Shown here: positions 1 through 9,538 of the stretch, piece by piece
Position numbering within the stretch: position 1 is the first letter of the stretch
How the letters are laid out: each line of letters begins with the position of its first letter
NCBI RefSeq assembly: GCF_001414055.1
Contig: NZ_CP013002.1
Span: 3,410,001 to 3,474,000, forward strand
Source of the DNA: Caulobacter henricii
GTDB lineage: Bacteria; Pseudomonadota; Alphaproteobacteria; Caulobacterales; Caulobacteraceae
Length of the DNA stretch: 64,000 nt
Direction: 5' to 3'
The notes under the pieces: model-generated
What the model saw: the letters and a program-made list of their open reading frames with translations, nothing else
The model's database searches: none
Told to the model about the DNA's origin: nothing
Made by a program: the position numbers and the translations under genes

Positions 1-2
1 CC

Positions 3-1103
3 GATGTGCGCTCGACCCTGGTGCGCGGGGTGCGCACCGTGGCCCTGACCCTGCTGGCCTGGCTGCTGCCCCTGATGACCCTGATCGCGGCCGGCTTCCT
101 GGCCAGCCTGCCGTTCACGGGCCTGGAGCCCCTGTGGAAGACCAAGGCCGCCACCGCCCTGCTGCTGACCGCCGCCGCCCATCTGATCGTGCTGATCAAC
201 GCCGCCTATCAGGATGGCGAGGACGCCCCGCACCTGGTCCTGAAATGGGCCGCGCGGATCGCCGGCCTGCTGCTGGTCCCGATCAGCCTGCTGGCCGCCT
301 ATGGCCTGGCCCTGCGCATCGGCCAGTACGGCCTGACGCCCGAGCGGGTGTTCGCCGCCGCCTTCGTGGTGATCGCGGCCGGCTACGCCCTGGGCTATAC
401 GATCGCCGCCGTGCGGCCGGGTGCCTGGATGAAGGCACTTGAGCGGACCAACATCGCTCAGGCCTTCGTGGCCATCGCCCTGATCCTGGCCCTGTTCACG
501 CCGATCGCCGATCCGGCCCGGCTGTCGGTGCAGGATCAGGTGGGGCGGCTGGAACGGGGCACGGTCAAGGCCGAGGCGTTTGACTTCCAGTTCCTGCGCT
601 TTGACAGCGGGCCCTATGGCAAGGCGGCGCTGGAGCGGCTGAAGACCAGCCAGGACGCGGCGATCGCCAGGCTGGCGCGGGAGGCTTCGGCGCAGACGGA
701 GAAGACGCCGCCAAAGCCTGAAAAACCTGACCTCTCCAAGATCAAGGTCTTTCCTACGGGTGCGAACCTGCCTGCGTCGTTCGCGGGGCAGGCCTGGGGC
801 GATGAGTCGGGCTCTTCCTGCCTTTATTCAGGGTCTGAATGTCTGGCGCTTCTGCTCGATACGGATGGCGATCAGACCGACGAGGTTCTGCTGGCAGCGG
901 GCAACGCGTTCGACATCTTCAAATCGGTGGATGGACGCTGGCGAAAGGTCGCGGAGACCCAGGCAGGATGTCAGTCGGCTGCGCTTGATGCCGCGCTCAA
1001 GAAGGGCCCGATCCGGATGTCGGAGTCGGTGCAGCGCCGCGACCTTCTGGTGGGCGACCTGCGCCTGACCCTCACACCGGCCGGGCCGGGTTGCGCGTTC
1101 TAG
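3..1103 (+). CDS. DUF4153-type membrane protein, 5' truncated by window edge
   Basis: The frame is open to the left edge, so the true start lies outside the window; a GTG at base 6 is only the first possible start inside it. The visible 366 residues begin with four to five hydrophobic segments (roughly residues 15-35, 50-65, 80-105, 115-140 and 155-170). A soluble, charged C-terminal part follows with a low-complexity stretch of Lys, Pro and Glu around residue 230. The membrane part, with its WKTKAATALLLT and LIVLINAAYQDG sequences, resembles DUF4153 proteins, whose function is unknown. The stop is followed at once by a palindromic repeat, and the next gene is on the opposite strand, so transcription probably ends here. 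Confidence 0.6.
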   Translation, partial: DVRSTLVRGVRTVALTLLAWLLPLMTLIAAGFLASLPFTGLEPLWKTKAATALLLTAAAHLIVLINAAYQDGEDAPHLVLKWAARIAGLLLVPISLLAAYGLALRIGQYGLTPERVFAAAFVVIAAGYALGYTIAAVRPGAWMKALERTNIAQAFVAIALILALFTPIADPARLSVQDQVGRLERGTVKAEAFDFQFLRFDSGPYGKAALERLKTSQDAAIARLAREASAQTEKTPPKPEKPDLSKIKVFPTGANLPASFAGQAWGDESGSSCLYSGSECLALLLDTDGDQTDEVLLAAGNAFDIFKSVDGRWRKVAETQAGCQSAALDAALKKGPIRMSESVQRRDLLVGDLRLTLTPAGPGCAF

Positions 1104-1115
1104 GGGCGGCCAGAA

Positions 1116-1229
1116 CTTGCCCCCTCCGCGCCTGCGGCGCTCCTCCCCCGGAGGGGGAAGATGGGGTCGGCGCACTTCATCTTCCCCCTCCGGGGGAAGA
1201 CGATCGCGAAGCGATCCGTAGGGGGCAAG
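1116..1229. repeat. Intergenic palindrome, family C copy 1
   Basis: The element starts with CTTGCCCCCT and ends with AGGGGGCAAG. It contains a second inverted pair, CCCCGGAGGGGGAAGATG and CATCTTCCCCCTCCGGGG. It fills nearly the whole gap between two convergent genes. Similar elements occur at 53621-53700 and 54390-54509. Its position suggests a two-way terminator, which is inference. Confidence 0.75.
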
Positions 1230-1233
1230 TGGC

Positions 1234-3027
1234 CTAACCCACCCCCTCACTCACCGCATTGAGCCGCGCATAGACCCCGCCCCTGGCCTTCAGTTCGGCA
1301 TGGCGGCCTTCCTCGACCACCCGGCCCTTCTGGAACACCAGGATGCGGTCCGCCCCGCGCACGGTCGACAGGCGGTGGGCGATGACGATGGTGGTGCGGC
1401 CGGCCATCAGGGCCTCGGCGGCCAGTTGGACGTCGGCCTCGGTCTCGACATCCAGCGACGAGGTCGCCTCGTCCAGCACCAGGATCGGGGCGTCGGCCAG
1501 GAAGGCGCGGGCTATGGCCACGCGCTGGCGCTCGCCGCCCGACAGCTTGACGCCCCGCTCGCCGACCAGGGTGTCATAGCCGTTGGGCAGTTTGAGGATG
1601 AAGTCGTGGGCATGGGCCTTGGCCGCCGCCGCCTCGATCTCCTCGCGCGTGGCGTCGGGTTTGCCATAGGCGATGTTCTCCGACAGCGTGCGGTGGAACA
1701 GGGCCGGGTCCTGGGGCACCACGGCGATGGCCCGGCGCAGGGAGCCTTGCGTCACGGCCGCCACATCCTGACCATCGATGACGACCCGGCCGCCCTGCAG
1801 GTCGTGCAGGCGCTGGATCAGCTTGACGAAGGTCGACTTGCCCGAGCCCGTCGGCCCGACCAGGGCCACCCGCTCGCCCGGCGCGATGGTCAGTGAAAAG
1901 GAATCGTAAAGCGGCGCACCGGCCGCCTTGTAGCGGAAGGTGACGTCCTCGAAGGCAATGGCCCCCGGGCCGATCCTGAACGCAGGGGCATCCGGAGCGT
2001 CGGCGATTTGGGGCGGCAGGCGCTCCCAGGCGGCGACGTCCTCGGCATCGTCCAGGCCCTTCTGCAGCATACGGATGTTTTCGCCGAGATTGCGCAAGTA
2101 GCCGCTCATCAGCATGAAGGCGGTGATGGCGAAGGCCACGTCGCCGGGCGTGGCCGTGCCCTGGCTCCAGCCCCAGACCATCGAGCCGGTCAGCCCGGCC
2201 TGTAGCACCACCAGCAGCAGGTTCTGGCCCAGCCAGACATCGGTGAAGCGGTTCCAGGTCACCATCACCGCATCGCGCCACTGGGCGGTGACGGCGGCGA
2301 TGCGGGCGGTCTCGCGCGCCTCGGCCCCGAAGCTCTTGACGGTGGGGTTGGAGGTCACGGCATCGGCCAGGGCCCCGCCGATCTTCGAATCCAGGGCATT
2401 GGAGCGCAGGTTGCTGGGCCGGACATAGCGCTCGGTGATGATCAGGTTGGCGCCCAGATAGGCCGCCACCACCACCAGCGAGACCACGCCGGCCAGGGGC
2501 TGGCGAAACAGCATCATGGTCGACAGGCCGATCAGCACGATGATCCCCGGCCCCAGCCAGATGGTCACGGCGTCGGTGACGGCGTCATAGCCCCACATGG
2601 CCCGGGTCAGCTTGCGGACCGTGGCCCCGGCGAAGCTGTCGGCATGCCAGTCCGACGAGAAGGCCTGCACCCTGGCAAAGCCCTCATTGGTCATCTCTTC
2701 CATGTTGCGGGCGGCCAGCGGGATCCAGAACCGGTGCGAGATGTTGCGCACCACCGCAAAGGCGAAATAGACGCCGACGAACATCCACAGGGCCGACCAG
2801 GCCGACGGATCGCCACGCGGCTTTTCGACCACCGTGTCGATCAGGTGTCCCGAGGCGTAGGGCAGGGCCAGGTCGAAGGCCACGGCCAGCAGGGTCAGGC
2901 CGACGCCCAGGCCGAACAGCACGGGCCGCCGCGTCCAGAACCGGGTGACGAAACCCAGCACCTGGCCGTTGGACAGCACCCGCTTGCGGCCGCCCGCCTC
3001 GTCTTCGTCGTCGAAAAGGTCACTCAT
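1234..3027 (-). CDS. ABC exporter, fused permease and ATPase
   Basis: A 597-residue half-transporter of the MsbA/ATM1 type. The transmembrane domain covers about residues 30-330 with six hydrophobic segments. The nucleotide-binding domain covers about 355-590, with Walker [10 protein letters not shown] near residue 390, the ABC signature LSGGERQR near 493, Walker [11 protein letters not shown] just after it, and the switch histidine in IAHRLST. The family works as a dimer in the inner membrane and exports lipids, peptides or glutathione-type compounds; the substrate cannot be read from sequence. The acidic N-terminus ([11 protein letters not shown]) is typical of some alphaproteobacterial members. 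It is transcribed alone and bounded on both sides by palindromic repeats. Confidence 0.9.
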   Translation of the reverse strand: MSDLFDDEDEAGGRKRVLSNGQVLGFVTRFWTRRPVLFGLGVGLTLLAVAFDLALPYASGHLIDTVVEKPRGDPSAWSALWMFVGVYFAFAVVRNISHRFWIPLAARNMEEMTNEGFARVQAFSSDWHADSFAGATVRKLTRAMWGYDAVTDAVTIWLGPGIIVLIGLSTMMLFRQPLAGVVSLVVVAAYLGANLIITERYVRPSNLRSNALDSKIGGALADAVTSNPTVKSFGAEARETARIAAVTAQWRDAVMVTWNRFTDVWLGQNLLLVVLQAGLTGSMVWGWSQGTATPGDVAFAITAFMLMSGYLRNLGENIRMLQKGLDDAEDVAAWERLPPQIADAPDAPAFRIGPGAIAFEDVTFRYKAAGAPLYDSFSLTIAPGERVALVGPTGSGKSTFVKLIQRLHDLQGGRVVIDGQDVAAVTQGSLRRAIAVVPQDPALFHRTLSENIAYGKPDATREEIEAAAAKAHAHDFILKLPNGYDTLVGERGVKLSGGERQRVAIARAFLADAPILVLDEATSSLDVETEADVQLAAEALMAGRTTIVIAHRLSTVRGADRILVFQKGRVVEEGRHAELKARGGVYARLNAVSEGVG

Positions 3028-3054
3028 GATGCGGCGCTAGATAGGCGGTTTTTT

Positions 3055-3239
3055 ATCCCTCTCCTAGAAGGAGAGGGAGGGGCCCGTCCCGGCGAGTGCC
3101 GGGATGGGAGGGTGAGGGGTTACGGTCTGTCCGGTTGAAGCACGGCGGTGGGCGGGCGCAAGCGCGTCAGGCGCTTAAACCCCTCACCCTCCCATCGCTG
3201 CGCGACGGGCCCCTCCATCTCCCTATGGGCGAGGGTTTC
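3055..3239. repeat. Intergenic palindrome, family D copy 1
   Basis: The left arm reads CCCTCTCCTAGAAGGAGAGGG, then AGGGGCCCGTC and GGGAGGGTGAGGGGTT. The right arm reads AACCCCTCACCCTCCCA, then GACGGGCCCCTCCATCTCCC. The arms are separated by about 60 bases. The right arm runs into the last codons of the following DUF454 gene and supplies its stop codon. Similar elements lie at 53099-53353 and 53750-53920. Confidence 0.75.
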
Positions 3240-3501
3240 TCGAAAACGGCCGCCAGCGCAGGAAGCCGATGATCGCCGGTCCCACCACCGGTGTGCGCAG
3301 CAGGGGCCGCACCACCAGGGGCCGGGTCTTGAGGAAACAGACCACCGCCCCGATCCAGAACACCGTGGTCGGCATGCCGGGCACCACGATGCCCACCGCG
3401 CCGGTGGCGACCAGGGCCCCGCCCAGACCGTCCAGAGCCCAGCGCTCGGCCCGGGTCAGGCGGCGGCGGGCTTTGCGATCGGTCGGGAGTTGAGCCGTCA
3501 T
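3223..3501 (-). CDS. DUF454 (YbaN-like) small inner-membrane protein
   Basis: A 92-residue protein with a basic N-terminus (TDRKARRRLTRAERW) and two hydrophobic segments at about residues 24-40 and 45-58. The segment VPGMPTTVFWIGAVVCF is characteristic of the YbaN/DUF454 family, which is usually near 120 residues, so this copy has a short C-terminus. The final residues and the stop are encoded by the arm of a palindromic repeat, which may have trimmed the gene. I chose the ATG at 3501 because the longer frame upstream (to 3747) is low-complexity Pro/Arg sequence overlapping the catalase terminus. Function is unknown for the family. Confidence 0.65.
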   Translation of the reverse strand: MTAQLPTDRKARRRLTRAERWALDGLGGALVATGAVGIVVPGMPTTVFWIGAVVCFLKTRPLVVRPLLRTPVVGPAIIGFLRWRPFSRNPRP

Positions 3502-3682
3502 CGCCAAAACACTATCGCTCAAACTCAGCCCCGTCATTCCCGCCCTTGTGGTGCCCCCTCTGTCCGCCCCCTGTGCGGTGCCCGGCACGGCCGGACGGCG
3601 CAAACGCCGGATCAAAGGGTCGGGGAGAGCGGCGGGCGGGAACAAGCCGCCCTCCCCGCGCCGTCGAACAGTCCGGTGCGGA

Positions 3683-5146
3683 CTATGCGGCGGCGGTCTC
3701 GGCGGGGTCGAAGGCGACCCCGAGCCTTTGGGCGACGCCGGCGGCATAGGCCGGATCGGCGCGGTGGAAATGGACCAGCTGGCGCGTCTGGATCTCGACC
3801 GGCACGCCGTGCATGGCCGCGGCGATATTGTCGAACAGCTGGCCCTGCTGGTCGGCGTTCATCAGCCGGAACAGGTCGCCCGGCTGGGTATAGTCGTCGC
3901 TGATCCCGCGATGGTCGAAGCGGTCGGCGTCACCGGACAGCGGCAGGGCCGGCTCGGCAAAGCGCCTGTCTTGCACCGGACCGCCGAACGAGTTGGGCTC
4001 GTACCAGGCATTGGTGCGCGGGGGCGCATCGAAGCGCATCGCACCGTCGGCGTGCTGGTGGTTGACCGGGCAGCGCGGACGGTTGACCGGCAGGGCCTCA
4101 TAGTGGGTGCCGATCCGGTAACGGTGGGCGTCGGCATAGGCGAAGATCCGCGCCTGCAGCACCTTGTCGGGCGAGAAGCCGATGCCCGGCACGACGTTGG
4201 AGGGCGAGAACGAGCTCTGCTCGATCTCGGCGAAATAGTTGTCGGCATTGCGGTTCAGCTCGACGATGCCGACCTCGATCAGCGGATAGTCCGCATGCGG
4301 CCAGACCTTGGTCAGGTCGAAGGGGTTCCAGCGGAAGGTCTCCGCTTGAGCTTCGGTCATCACCTGGATGCAGAACCTCCAGCGCGGGAAGTCGCCGGCC
4401 TCGATGGCCTCGAACAGGTCGCGCTGGGCGCTCTCGCGGTCGTTGGCGATGACGGCATTGCCCTCCGCATTGGTCCAGGTCCGGATGCCCTGCATCGACT
4501 TGAAGTGGAATTTCACCCACACCCGCTCATTGGCCTCGTTGAAGAACGAATAGGTGTGGCTGCCGAAGCCATGCATGAACCGGAAGCCCTGGGGCAGGCC
4601 GCGATCACTGAACAGGGTGGTCACCTGGTGCAGGCTTTCAGGGCTCAGCGACCAGTAGTCCCACATGGCCGTCGGCGAGCGCAGATTGGTCACCGGGTGG
4701 CGTTTCTGGGTGCGGATGAAGTCGGGGAACTTCATCGGATCGCGGACAAAGAACACGGGGGTGTTGTTACCCACCATGTCCCAGTTGCCCTCCTCGGTGT
4801 AGGCCTTGATCGAGAAGCCGCGCACGTCGCGCTCGGCGTCGGCCGCGCCACGCTCGCCGGCCACGGTCGAGAAGCGCATCAGGATCTCGGTCTGCTTGCC
4901 GACCTCCGACAGGAACCTGGCCTTGGTCCAGCGGGTGACGTCCTGGGTCACGGTCAGGGTGCCATAGGCCCCCGAGCCCTTGGCGTGGACGACGCGCTCG
5001 GGCACGCGCTCGCGGTTCTGGTGGGCCAGCTTTTCCAGCAGCTGATAGTCCTGCATCAGCAGGGGCCCGCGCGGACCGGCGCTAAGCGAATTCTGATTGT
5101 CGGCGATGGGCGCGCCGGCTGTGGTGGTCAGGAACTTGTCGGTCAT
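3683..5146 (-). CDS. katA: Monofunctional heme catalase
   Basis: A 487-residue small-subunit catalase, which splits hydrogen peroxide to water and oxygen in the cytoplasm or periplasm. The distal catalytic His is at about residue 54 ([12 protein letters not shown]) and the Asn near 127 ([14 protein letters not shown]). The proximal heme-ligand Tyr lies in [23 protein letters not shown], where the YADAHRYR part is visible. The length matches clade-3 catalases. A GGAGG ribosome-binding site sits 7 bases before the ATG at 5146 and decides the start against the longer frame to 5185. It is divergent from ubiA across about 150 bases. A peroxide regulator such as OxyR would be expected, but I could not identify a convincing site. 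No catalase-specific neighbour is present. The symbol is by family resemblance. Confidence 0.93.
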   Translation of the reverse strand: MTDKFLTTTAGAPIADNQNSLSAGPRGPLLMQDYQLLEKLAHQNRERVPERVVHAKGSGAYGTLTVTQDVTRWTKARFLSEVGKQTEILMRFSTVAGERGAADAERDVRGFSIKAYTEEGNWDMVGNNTPVFFVRDPMKFPDFIRTQKRHPVTNLRSPTAMWDYWSLSPESLHQVTTLFSDRGLPQGFRFMHGFGSHTYSFFNEANERVWVKFHFKSMQGIRTWTNAEGNAVIANDRESAQRDLFEAIEAGDFPRWRFCIQVMTEAQAETFRWNPFDLTKVWPHADYPLIEVGIVELNRNADNYFAEIEQSSFSPSNVVPGIGFSPDKVLQARIFAYADAHRYRIGTHYEALPVNRPRCPVNHQHADGAMRFDAPPRTNAWYEPNSFGGPVQDRRFAEPALPLSGDADRFDHRGISDDYTQPGDLFRLMNADQQGQLFDNIAAAMHGVPVEIQTRQLVHFHRADPAYAAGVAQRLGVAFDPAETAAA

Positions 5147-5299
5147 TTGGGCCTCCGGCTTGTGTGGGCCCACCGTGGGGAACACGCTGACATAAATCCA
5201 ATTGATCGTTTTTCGTTCCCGTATCGACTGAGACTATGCGGCGTCCGGCCCGCGCGGGATCGACTTTCCGCTCGGCCATAAGCTCGCTAAGCCTTGGCC

Positions 5300-6235
5300 A
5301 TGACCGCCTCCGCCATCCTGCCCGACGCCGCCGCGACCAACTGGGTCGACCGCCACGCGCCCCCGGCCCTGCGCCCGTGGCTGAAGCTGGGGCGCTTTGA
5401 CCGGCCGGCGGGGATCTGGCTGCTGATGCTGCCCGGCTGGCAGGGCATTGCCCTGGCCGGGGCCGAAAAGGGCCAGTGGCCCAACCCGTTCCTGCTGGTC
5501 GCCTTCTTCGTCGGCGCGGCCCTGATGCGGGCGGCCGGATGCGCCTTCAACGACATCGTCGACCGCGATTTCGACGCCCAGGTCAGCCGCACGGCGATGC
5601 GGCCGATCCCGGCGGGACAGATCTCGGTGAAACAGGCCTGGGCCTTCGTGTTCGGCTGCTGCGGGGTCAGTTTCCTGATCCTGATCTGCCTGGGCTGGCT
5701 GGCCATCGGCCTCGGTGTGCTGTCCCTGGGTCTGGTCGCCGCCTATCCGTTCATGAAGCGCATCACCTGGTGGCCGCAGGCCTGGCTGGGCCTGACCTTC
5801 AACTGGGGCGTGCTGCTGGGCTATGCCGCCGCCACCGGACATCTGAGCTGGACCGCAGGCCTGCTCTACGCCTCGGGCATCTTCTGGACCCTCGGCTATG
5901 ACACCATCTACGCCATCCAGGACATCGAGGACGACGCCCTGGCCGGCGTGAAGTCCTCGGCCCGGCGGCTCGGCGACAGGGCCCAGTACGGAGTTGCGGG
6001 CTTCTATGCCGCCGCCTTTGTCATGGCCATGGCCGCCGCCTGGCTCGGCGGTCTGGGGGCCCTGTTCCTGCCCCTGGCCGCCCTGTTCGCCGTGCATCTG
6101 TCCCGACAGGCGGCGGCGGTGCGGATCGACGATCCCGTGGGGGCGCTGAAACTGTTCAAGTCCAACACCCTGGCGGGGCTGGTCCTGTTCCTGGCCCTGG
6201 TGGCCGGACTGTGGGCGCCGGAGACGCGGTTCTAG
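5300..6235 (+). CDS. ubiA: 4-hydroxybenzoate polyprenyltransferase
   Basis: A 311-residue integral membrane prenyltransferase with eight to nine hydrophobic segments. The two Asp-rich magnesium-pyrophosphate sites are present: NDIVDRDFDAQVSRT near residue 85, and DTIYAIQDIEDD near residue 205. The enzyme attaches the polyprenyl tail to 4-hydroxybenzoate in ubiquinone synthesis, in the inner membrane. The ATG at 5300 is preferred over the in-frame TTG two codons earlier. It is divergent from catalase. The next gene lies past a palindromic repeat, so it is probably a single-gene transcript. Confidence 0.92.
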   Translation: MTASAILPDAAATNWVDRHAPPALRPWLKLGRFDRPAGIWLLMLPGWQGIALAGAEKGQWPNPFLLVAFFVGAALMRAAGCAFNDIVDRDFDAQVSRTAMRPIPAGQISVKQAWAFVFGCCGVSFLILICLGWLAIGLGVLSLGLVAAYPFMKRITWWPQAWLGLTFNWGVLLGYAAATGHLSWTAGLLYASGIFWTLGYDTIYAIQDIEDDALAGVKSSARRLGDRAQYGVAGFYAAAFVMAMAAAWLGGLGALFLPLAALFAVHLSRQAAAVRIDDPVGALKLFKSNTLAGLVLFLALVAGLWAPETRF

Positions 6236-6247
6236 GCCTTCCAATCC

Positions 6248-6363
6248 CCGTCATCCCGGGACCTGTTCCCGGGACCCATTTGTCCGCCGCACGGGCGGCG
6301 GCAGAAGACGCACTCACGATGAAACTGCACCATGGGTCCCGGGGACTAGTCCCGGGATGACGG
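6248..6363. repeat. Intergenic palindrome, family B copy 1
   Basis: Begins CCGTCATCCCGGGACCTG and ends with CTAGTCCCGGGATGACGG. An internal pair, GGGACCCAT and ATGGGTCCC, forms a second stem. Two further elements with the GTCATCCCGG arm occur at 8664-8773 and 9416-9516. Confidence 0.75.
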
Positions 6364-6414
6364 TGGGGGGCTCGAAAACGATGACGCCACGTCATCCTTC
6401 ATGACCCAAGCTGA

Positions 6415-7380
6415 ATGTGGGATGATGGATCCATGGCCGTGGCTTCCCGCGTCAAACCCCAGGACCTGTTTACGCCCGAGGAATGGGCGAAGATCTCGGC
6501 ACGCTCGTCCTGGCGCGGGATCTGGATGGTGGCCCATGCCTGGGGGACGATCCTGCTGGCCGGGGCCCTGTTCGTCGCCTTCCCCAATCCCCTGACCTAT
6601 GTCCTCGCCGTGATGATCATCGGCGCGCGGCAGCTGGGCCTGGCGATCCTGATGCACGAGGCGGCCCATGGCGGCCTGCATCCCAACCTCAAGGTCAATG
6701 ACTGGATCGGCGAGTGGCTATGCGCCGCCCCGACCGGAGCGTCTCTGAAGAGCTATCGCCCCTATCACCTGACCCACCACAAGTATGCCCAGCAGGCCGA
6801 GGACCCCGACCTGATCCTGTCGGCGCCGTTCCCGACCACGCGGCAGTCGCTGCGCCGCAAGATCATCCGCGACCTGACCGGCCAGACCTTCTTCAAGCAG
6901 CGGTTCGGGCCGCTGCTGGGCAAGCTCAAAGGAGACCAGCCGAAGGGCGCGATCTTCAGCGGCGAGATCGCCCGCCAAAAGCCGTTCCTGCTGTGGAACC
7001 TCGCCCTGCTCGTCGCCCTGTCGGCGGTCGGACTCTGGTGGGCGTGGCTGGCCCTGTGGATCGTGCCGATGGCGACCTGGTTCCCGCTGGTCACCCGTCT
7101 GCGCAACATCGCCGAGCACGCCCTGGTGGCCCGCGACGAGCCCGACCCGTTCCGCCACGCCCGCACCACCAAGGCCAACGGGATCGAGCGCGCCCTGATC
7201 GCGCCCTACCAGGTCAATTTCCACGCCGAGCACCACATGTTCATGCACACCCCGTGCTGGAACCTGCCCCTGGCGCACCGGCTGCTGGAGCGGAAGGGCC
7301 TGACGGGCGGGATGCTGACGGCGCCGGGGTATCTGAGCGTGCTCAAGGAAGCGTCGAGCAAGGCTGAGGCCGCTGCCTAA
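6415..7380 (+). CDS. Membrane fatty-acid desaturase / hydroxylase family protein
   Basis: A 321-residue di-iron membrane enzyme. All three histidine boxes are present: HEAAHGG near residue 83, HLTHHKYAQ near residue 120, and HAEHHMFMHTP near residue 271. Hydrophobic segments flank the boxes at about residues 40-75 and 190-225. The family inserts double bonds or hydroxyl groups into acyl chains or carotenoids, using oxygen and an electron donor. The substrate cannot be decided here, and no lipid-synthesis gene is adjacent. Two starts are possible, ATG 6415 or ATG 6433 (MAVASRVKPQDLF). I keep the longer one, with little to separate them. A perfect palindrome follows the stop. Confidence 0.85.
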   Translation: MWDDGSMAVASRVKPQDLFTPEEWAKISARSSWRGIWMVAHAWGTILLAGALFVAFPNPLTYVLAVMIIGARQLGLAILMHEAAHGGLHPNLKVNDWIGEWLCAAPTGASLKSYRPYHLTHHKYAQQAEDPDLILSAPFPTTRQSLRRKIIRDLTGQTFFKQRFGPLLGKLKGDQPKGAIFSGEIARQKPFLLWNLALLVALSAVGLWWAWLALWIVPMATWFPLVTRLRNIAEHALVARDEPDPFRHARTTKANGIERALIAPYQVNFHAEHHMFMHTPCWNLPLAHRLLERKGLTGGMLTAPGYLSVLKEASSKAEAAA

Positions 7381-7383
7381 AAA

Positions 7384-7464
7384 CCTCGTCCTTCGACAGG
7401 CTCAGGATGAGGTTTCTTGCAGGCGCTAGAGTAGCCCTCATCCTGAGCCTGTCGAAGGACGAGG
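7384..7464. repeat. Intergenic palindrome, family A copy 1 (perfect 29-bp arms)
   Basis: The arms at 7384-7412 and 7436-7464 are exact reverse complements over 29 bases, with a 23-base spacer. The core is CTTCGACAGGCTCAGGATGA. A second, partly diverged copy is at 14533-14617. Confidence 0.9.
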
Positions 7465-7509
7465 GCGGTTCCACTCGCCTCGCTAGCCCGCCAGTGCTCT
7501 AAGCGCCCC

Positions 7510-8169
7510 ATGATCGATCAGACGCTGGAAGGCCGCCGCGCCTTCATTCTTGAGAACACACGCGTCCAGGCGCCGCCGCATGCGCCGGAGCTGGTCCTGC
7601 ATCTGGCCGACGAGATCACCCCGATCTGGAAACTGACCGAGGAAGCCCTGGTCGAGATCGGCCTGCCGCCGCCGTTCTGGGCCTTTGCCTGGGCGGGCGG
7701 TCAGGCCCTGGCGCGCTACATCCTCGATCACCCTGAGATCGTGGCCGGCAAGACCGTGGTCGACTTCGCCACCGGCTCGGGGATCGTGGCAATCGCGGCC
7801 ATGAAGGCGGGGGCCAGGAGCGTGCTGGCCAATGACATCGACAGCTTCTGCCAGGCGGCGGTCAGCGTGAACGCAGAGGTCAACGGCGTCGAGATCGCCT
7901 TCACCGAGGCCAACCTGCTGGACGGCCCGCCGCCGGAGGCCGAGGTGCTGCTGGCCGGCGACATCTGCTACGAAAAGCCGATGGCCGAGGCGGTGATGGC
8001 CTGGCTGCGCCAGGGCCGCGCGGCGGGGGCGACCGTGCTGATCGGCGATCCCGGCCGCACCTATTTCCGCAAGGATGACCTGATCAAGCTGGCCGAGTAC
8101 CAGGTCGAGACCACCCGCGAGCTGGAAGACTTCGCCGTCAAGCGCACCTGCGTCTGGACTCTGCCGTGA
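7510..8169 (+). CDS. SAM-dependent methyltransferase, ETFB-lysine-methyltransferase-like
   Basis: A 219-residue class I methyltransferase. The SAM-binding motif I is VVDFATGSGIVAIAAMKAG (about residues 79-97), the acidic motif II end is NDID near 108, and LLAGDICYEKP follows as the post-I catalytic region. The N-terminal part with PFWAFAWAGGQALARY matches the nicotinamide-N-methyltransferase-like / PrmA-related group that methylates lysines of proteins such as the electron-transfer flavoprotein beta subunit. The target is inferred from family only; ribosomal L11 methylation is less likely given the missing N-terminal domain. The gene stands alone after a palindrome. Confidence 0.75.
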   Translation: MIDQTLEGRRAFILENTRVQAPPHAPELVLHLADEITPIWKLTEEALVEIGLPPPFWAFAWAGGQALARYILDHPEIVAGKTVVDFATGSGIVAIAAMKAGARSVLANDIDSFCQAAVSVNAEVNGVEIAFTEANLLDGPPPEAEVLLAGDICYEKPMAEAVMAWLRQGRAAGATVLIGDPGRTYFRKDDLIKLAEYQVETTRELEDFAVKRTCVWTLP

Positions 8170-8268
8170 CGGCATTTTAGAACAATAAGAGAACAACGAA
8201 AGCGCGATAGCCGAAAGTGGACGCCGGTTTCGGCGGCCATCGCGCGTCACACCAAGGAGGTCGCGACC

Positions 8269-8613
8269 ATGCGCGAAGACGGCAAGATCGACTATATCGA
8301 GTGGCCCGCAACCGACCTGCCGGCCACCAAGGGCTTCTATCAGGCCGCATTCGGCTGGGCCTTTACCGACTATGGCCCCGACTATGCCGCCTTCGCTGAC
8401 CAGGGCACGGACGGCGGCTTCTGCACCCCGCAGGAAGGCTCGACCGACAAGCCGCTGGTGGTGCTGTATGCCCACGACATCGAGGCCATGGCCGCCAGGG
8501 TCACCGCCGCCGGCGGCGTGATCACCGCGCCGATCTTCAGCTTCCCGGGCGGGCGGCGCTTCCACTTCACCGACCCGTCGGGCAATGAGCTGGCGGTGTG
8601 GAGCGAGGGCTAG
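8269..8613 (+). CDS. VOC / glyoxalase-fold protein
   Basis: A 114-residue single-unit vicinal-oxygen-chelate protein. It starts with the typical strand KIDYIEWPATDLPATKGFY and ends with FTDPSGNELAVWSE. The paired beta-alpha-beta-beta-beta pattern and the terminal Glu are as in glyoxalase/bleomycin-resistance-like proteins, which often form dimers around a metal site. The usual N-terminal metal His is replaced (IEWP), so catalytic metal binding is doubtful. A strong AAGGAGG site lies 10 bases before the ATG. The substrate is unknown. It stands alone, with 99 bases before it. Confidence 0.85.
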   Translation: MREDGKIDYIEWPATDLPATKGFYQAAFGWAFTDYGPDYAAFADQGTDGGFCTPQEGSTDKPLVVLYAHDIEAMAARVTAAGGVITAPIFSFPGGRRFHFTDPSGNELAVWSEG

Positions 8614-8663
8614 GCTTTAGCTCCTCCCCCTCTGGGGGCCTGTCGGCTGTGGCCCAAAACGCT

Positions 8664-8773
8664 GTCATCCCGGGCGAGCGCCTAGCGCGAAGATCCGGGA
8701 CCGACGCCTGAGCGCCGCGTTCCTGGTCGGTCCCGGATCTGCGCCCGGCTTCGCCGAGCCTGTCCGGAATGAC
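8664..8773. repeat. Intergenic palindrome, family B copy 2
   Basis: Begins GTCATCCCGGGCGAGCG and ends GTCCGGAATGAC. Internal arms AGATCCGGGACCGA and TCGGTCCCGGATCT pair well. It lies between two tandem plus-strand genes. Confidence 0.7.
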
Positions 8774-8881
8774 AATTTCGAGACGCGGCTCATAGGCTCC
8801 AGCTCCCCCAAAGGGGAGCAGCTAAAAAACCGTCACACGCCGTCGCTAATGTCCGGCCCCGGAGTATTGGGGCCAGATCAG

Positions 8882-9412
8882 ATGAGCGAGCGAAGCTGCG
8901 GCGACTGCGGGATGTGCTGCAAGGTGCTTCATATCAGCGAACTGCAGAAGGCTGCCGGCGTCTGGTGCGGCCACTTCAAGAAGGGCGGCGGCTGCGGCAA
9001 TTACGAGGCCCGCCCCCTGGCCTGTCGGGGCTTCACCTGCCTGTGGCTGGACTCGGTGCGGCTCGACGACGCCTGGCGCCCCGATCGGGCCGGCTTCCTG
9101 ATGTATCCCGACAAGGACGGCAAGCGCCTGAACGTCGTGGTCGACACCGGCAAGCCGACCGCCTGGAAGCGCGAACCCTACTATTCCAAGCTCAAGGCCA
9201 TGTCGCAGAGGGCCTATGACGGCTACGAGCTGATGATCTGTATCGGCGACCGCCGGGTGGTGATGTTCCCGTCCGAGGATGTCGACCTGGGCGTGCTCAA
9301 TCCCGACCACAAGGTGGTCAGCGGTTATGTCGAGCGCGACGGCGTCCAGGTGCCGTTCGCCATGGTGCTGAGCGACGCCTCCGCGTCCAGCGCTGGGAAC
9401 GCACCTTCATAA
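8882..9412 (+). CDS. YkgJ-family cysteine-cluster protein
   Basis: A 176-residue soluble protein with the N-terminal cluster SCGDCGMCCKVL and further cysteines in VWCGHFKKGGGCGNYEARPLACRGFTCLW. The CxxCxxCC arrangement marks the YkgJ/UPF0153 family, thought to bind zinc or an iron-sulfur centre; no reaction is established. I chose the ATG at 8882 so that the Cys motif begins close to the N-terminus, as is usual. A longer frame begins with ATG 8849. Neighbours on both sides are palindromic repeats, so no operon partner is visible. Confidence 0.75.
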   Translation: MSERSCGDCGMCCKVLHISELQKAAGVWCGHFKKGGGCGNYEARPLACRGFTCLWLDSVRLDDAWRPDRAGFLMYPDKDGKRLNVVVDTGKPTAWKREPYYSKLKAMSQRAYDGYELMICIGDRRVVMFPSEDVDLGVLNPDHKVVSGYVERDGVQVPFAMVLSDASASSAGNAPS

Positions 9413-9415
9413 ACT

Positions 9416-9516
9416 GTCATCCCGGAAGCCTCTCAGAGCCTGTCCGGGATCCGGGGACAACCACACTGCAGTCGCCCCGGGGTCCCGGCTCTCACCCGCG
9501 ATGCGGCCGGGACGAC
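9416..9516. repeat. Intergenic palindrome, family B copy 3
   Basis: Begins GTCATCCCGGAAGCC and ends GCGGCCGGGACGAC. Internal arms GTCCGGGATCCGGGG and CCCCGGGGTCCCGGC pair imperfectly. It sits between convergent genes. Confidence 0.6.
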
Positions 9517-9538
9517 AGGGATTTGCAGGGGAGAAGAC

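Noticed and set aside
3548..5281. 577-residue open frame on the plus strand
   Set aside because: It lies antisense to catalase, whose motifs and ribosome-binding site are clear. Long antisense frames are common in GC-rich genes because stop codons are rare.
5147..5299. OxyR-type site between catalase and ubiA
   Set aside because: No clear ATAG/CTAT tetrads at the required spacing could be seen.
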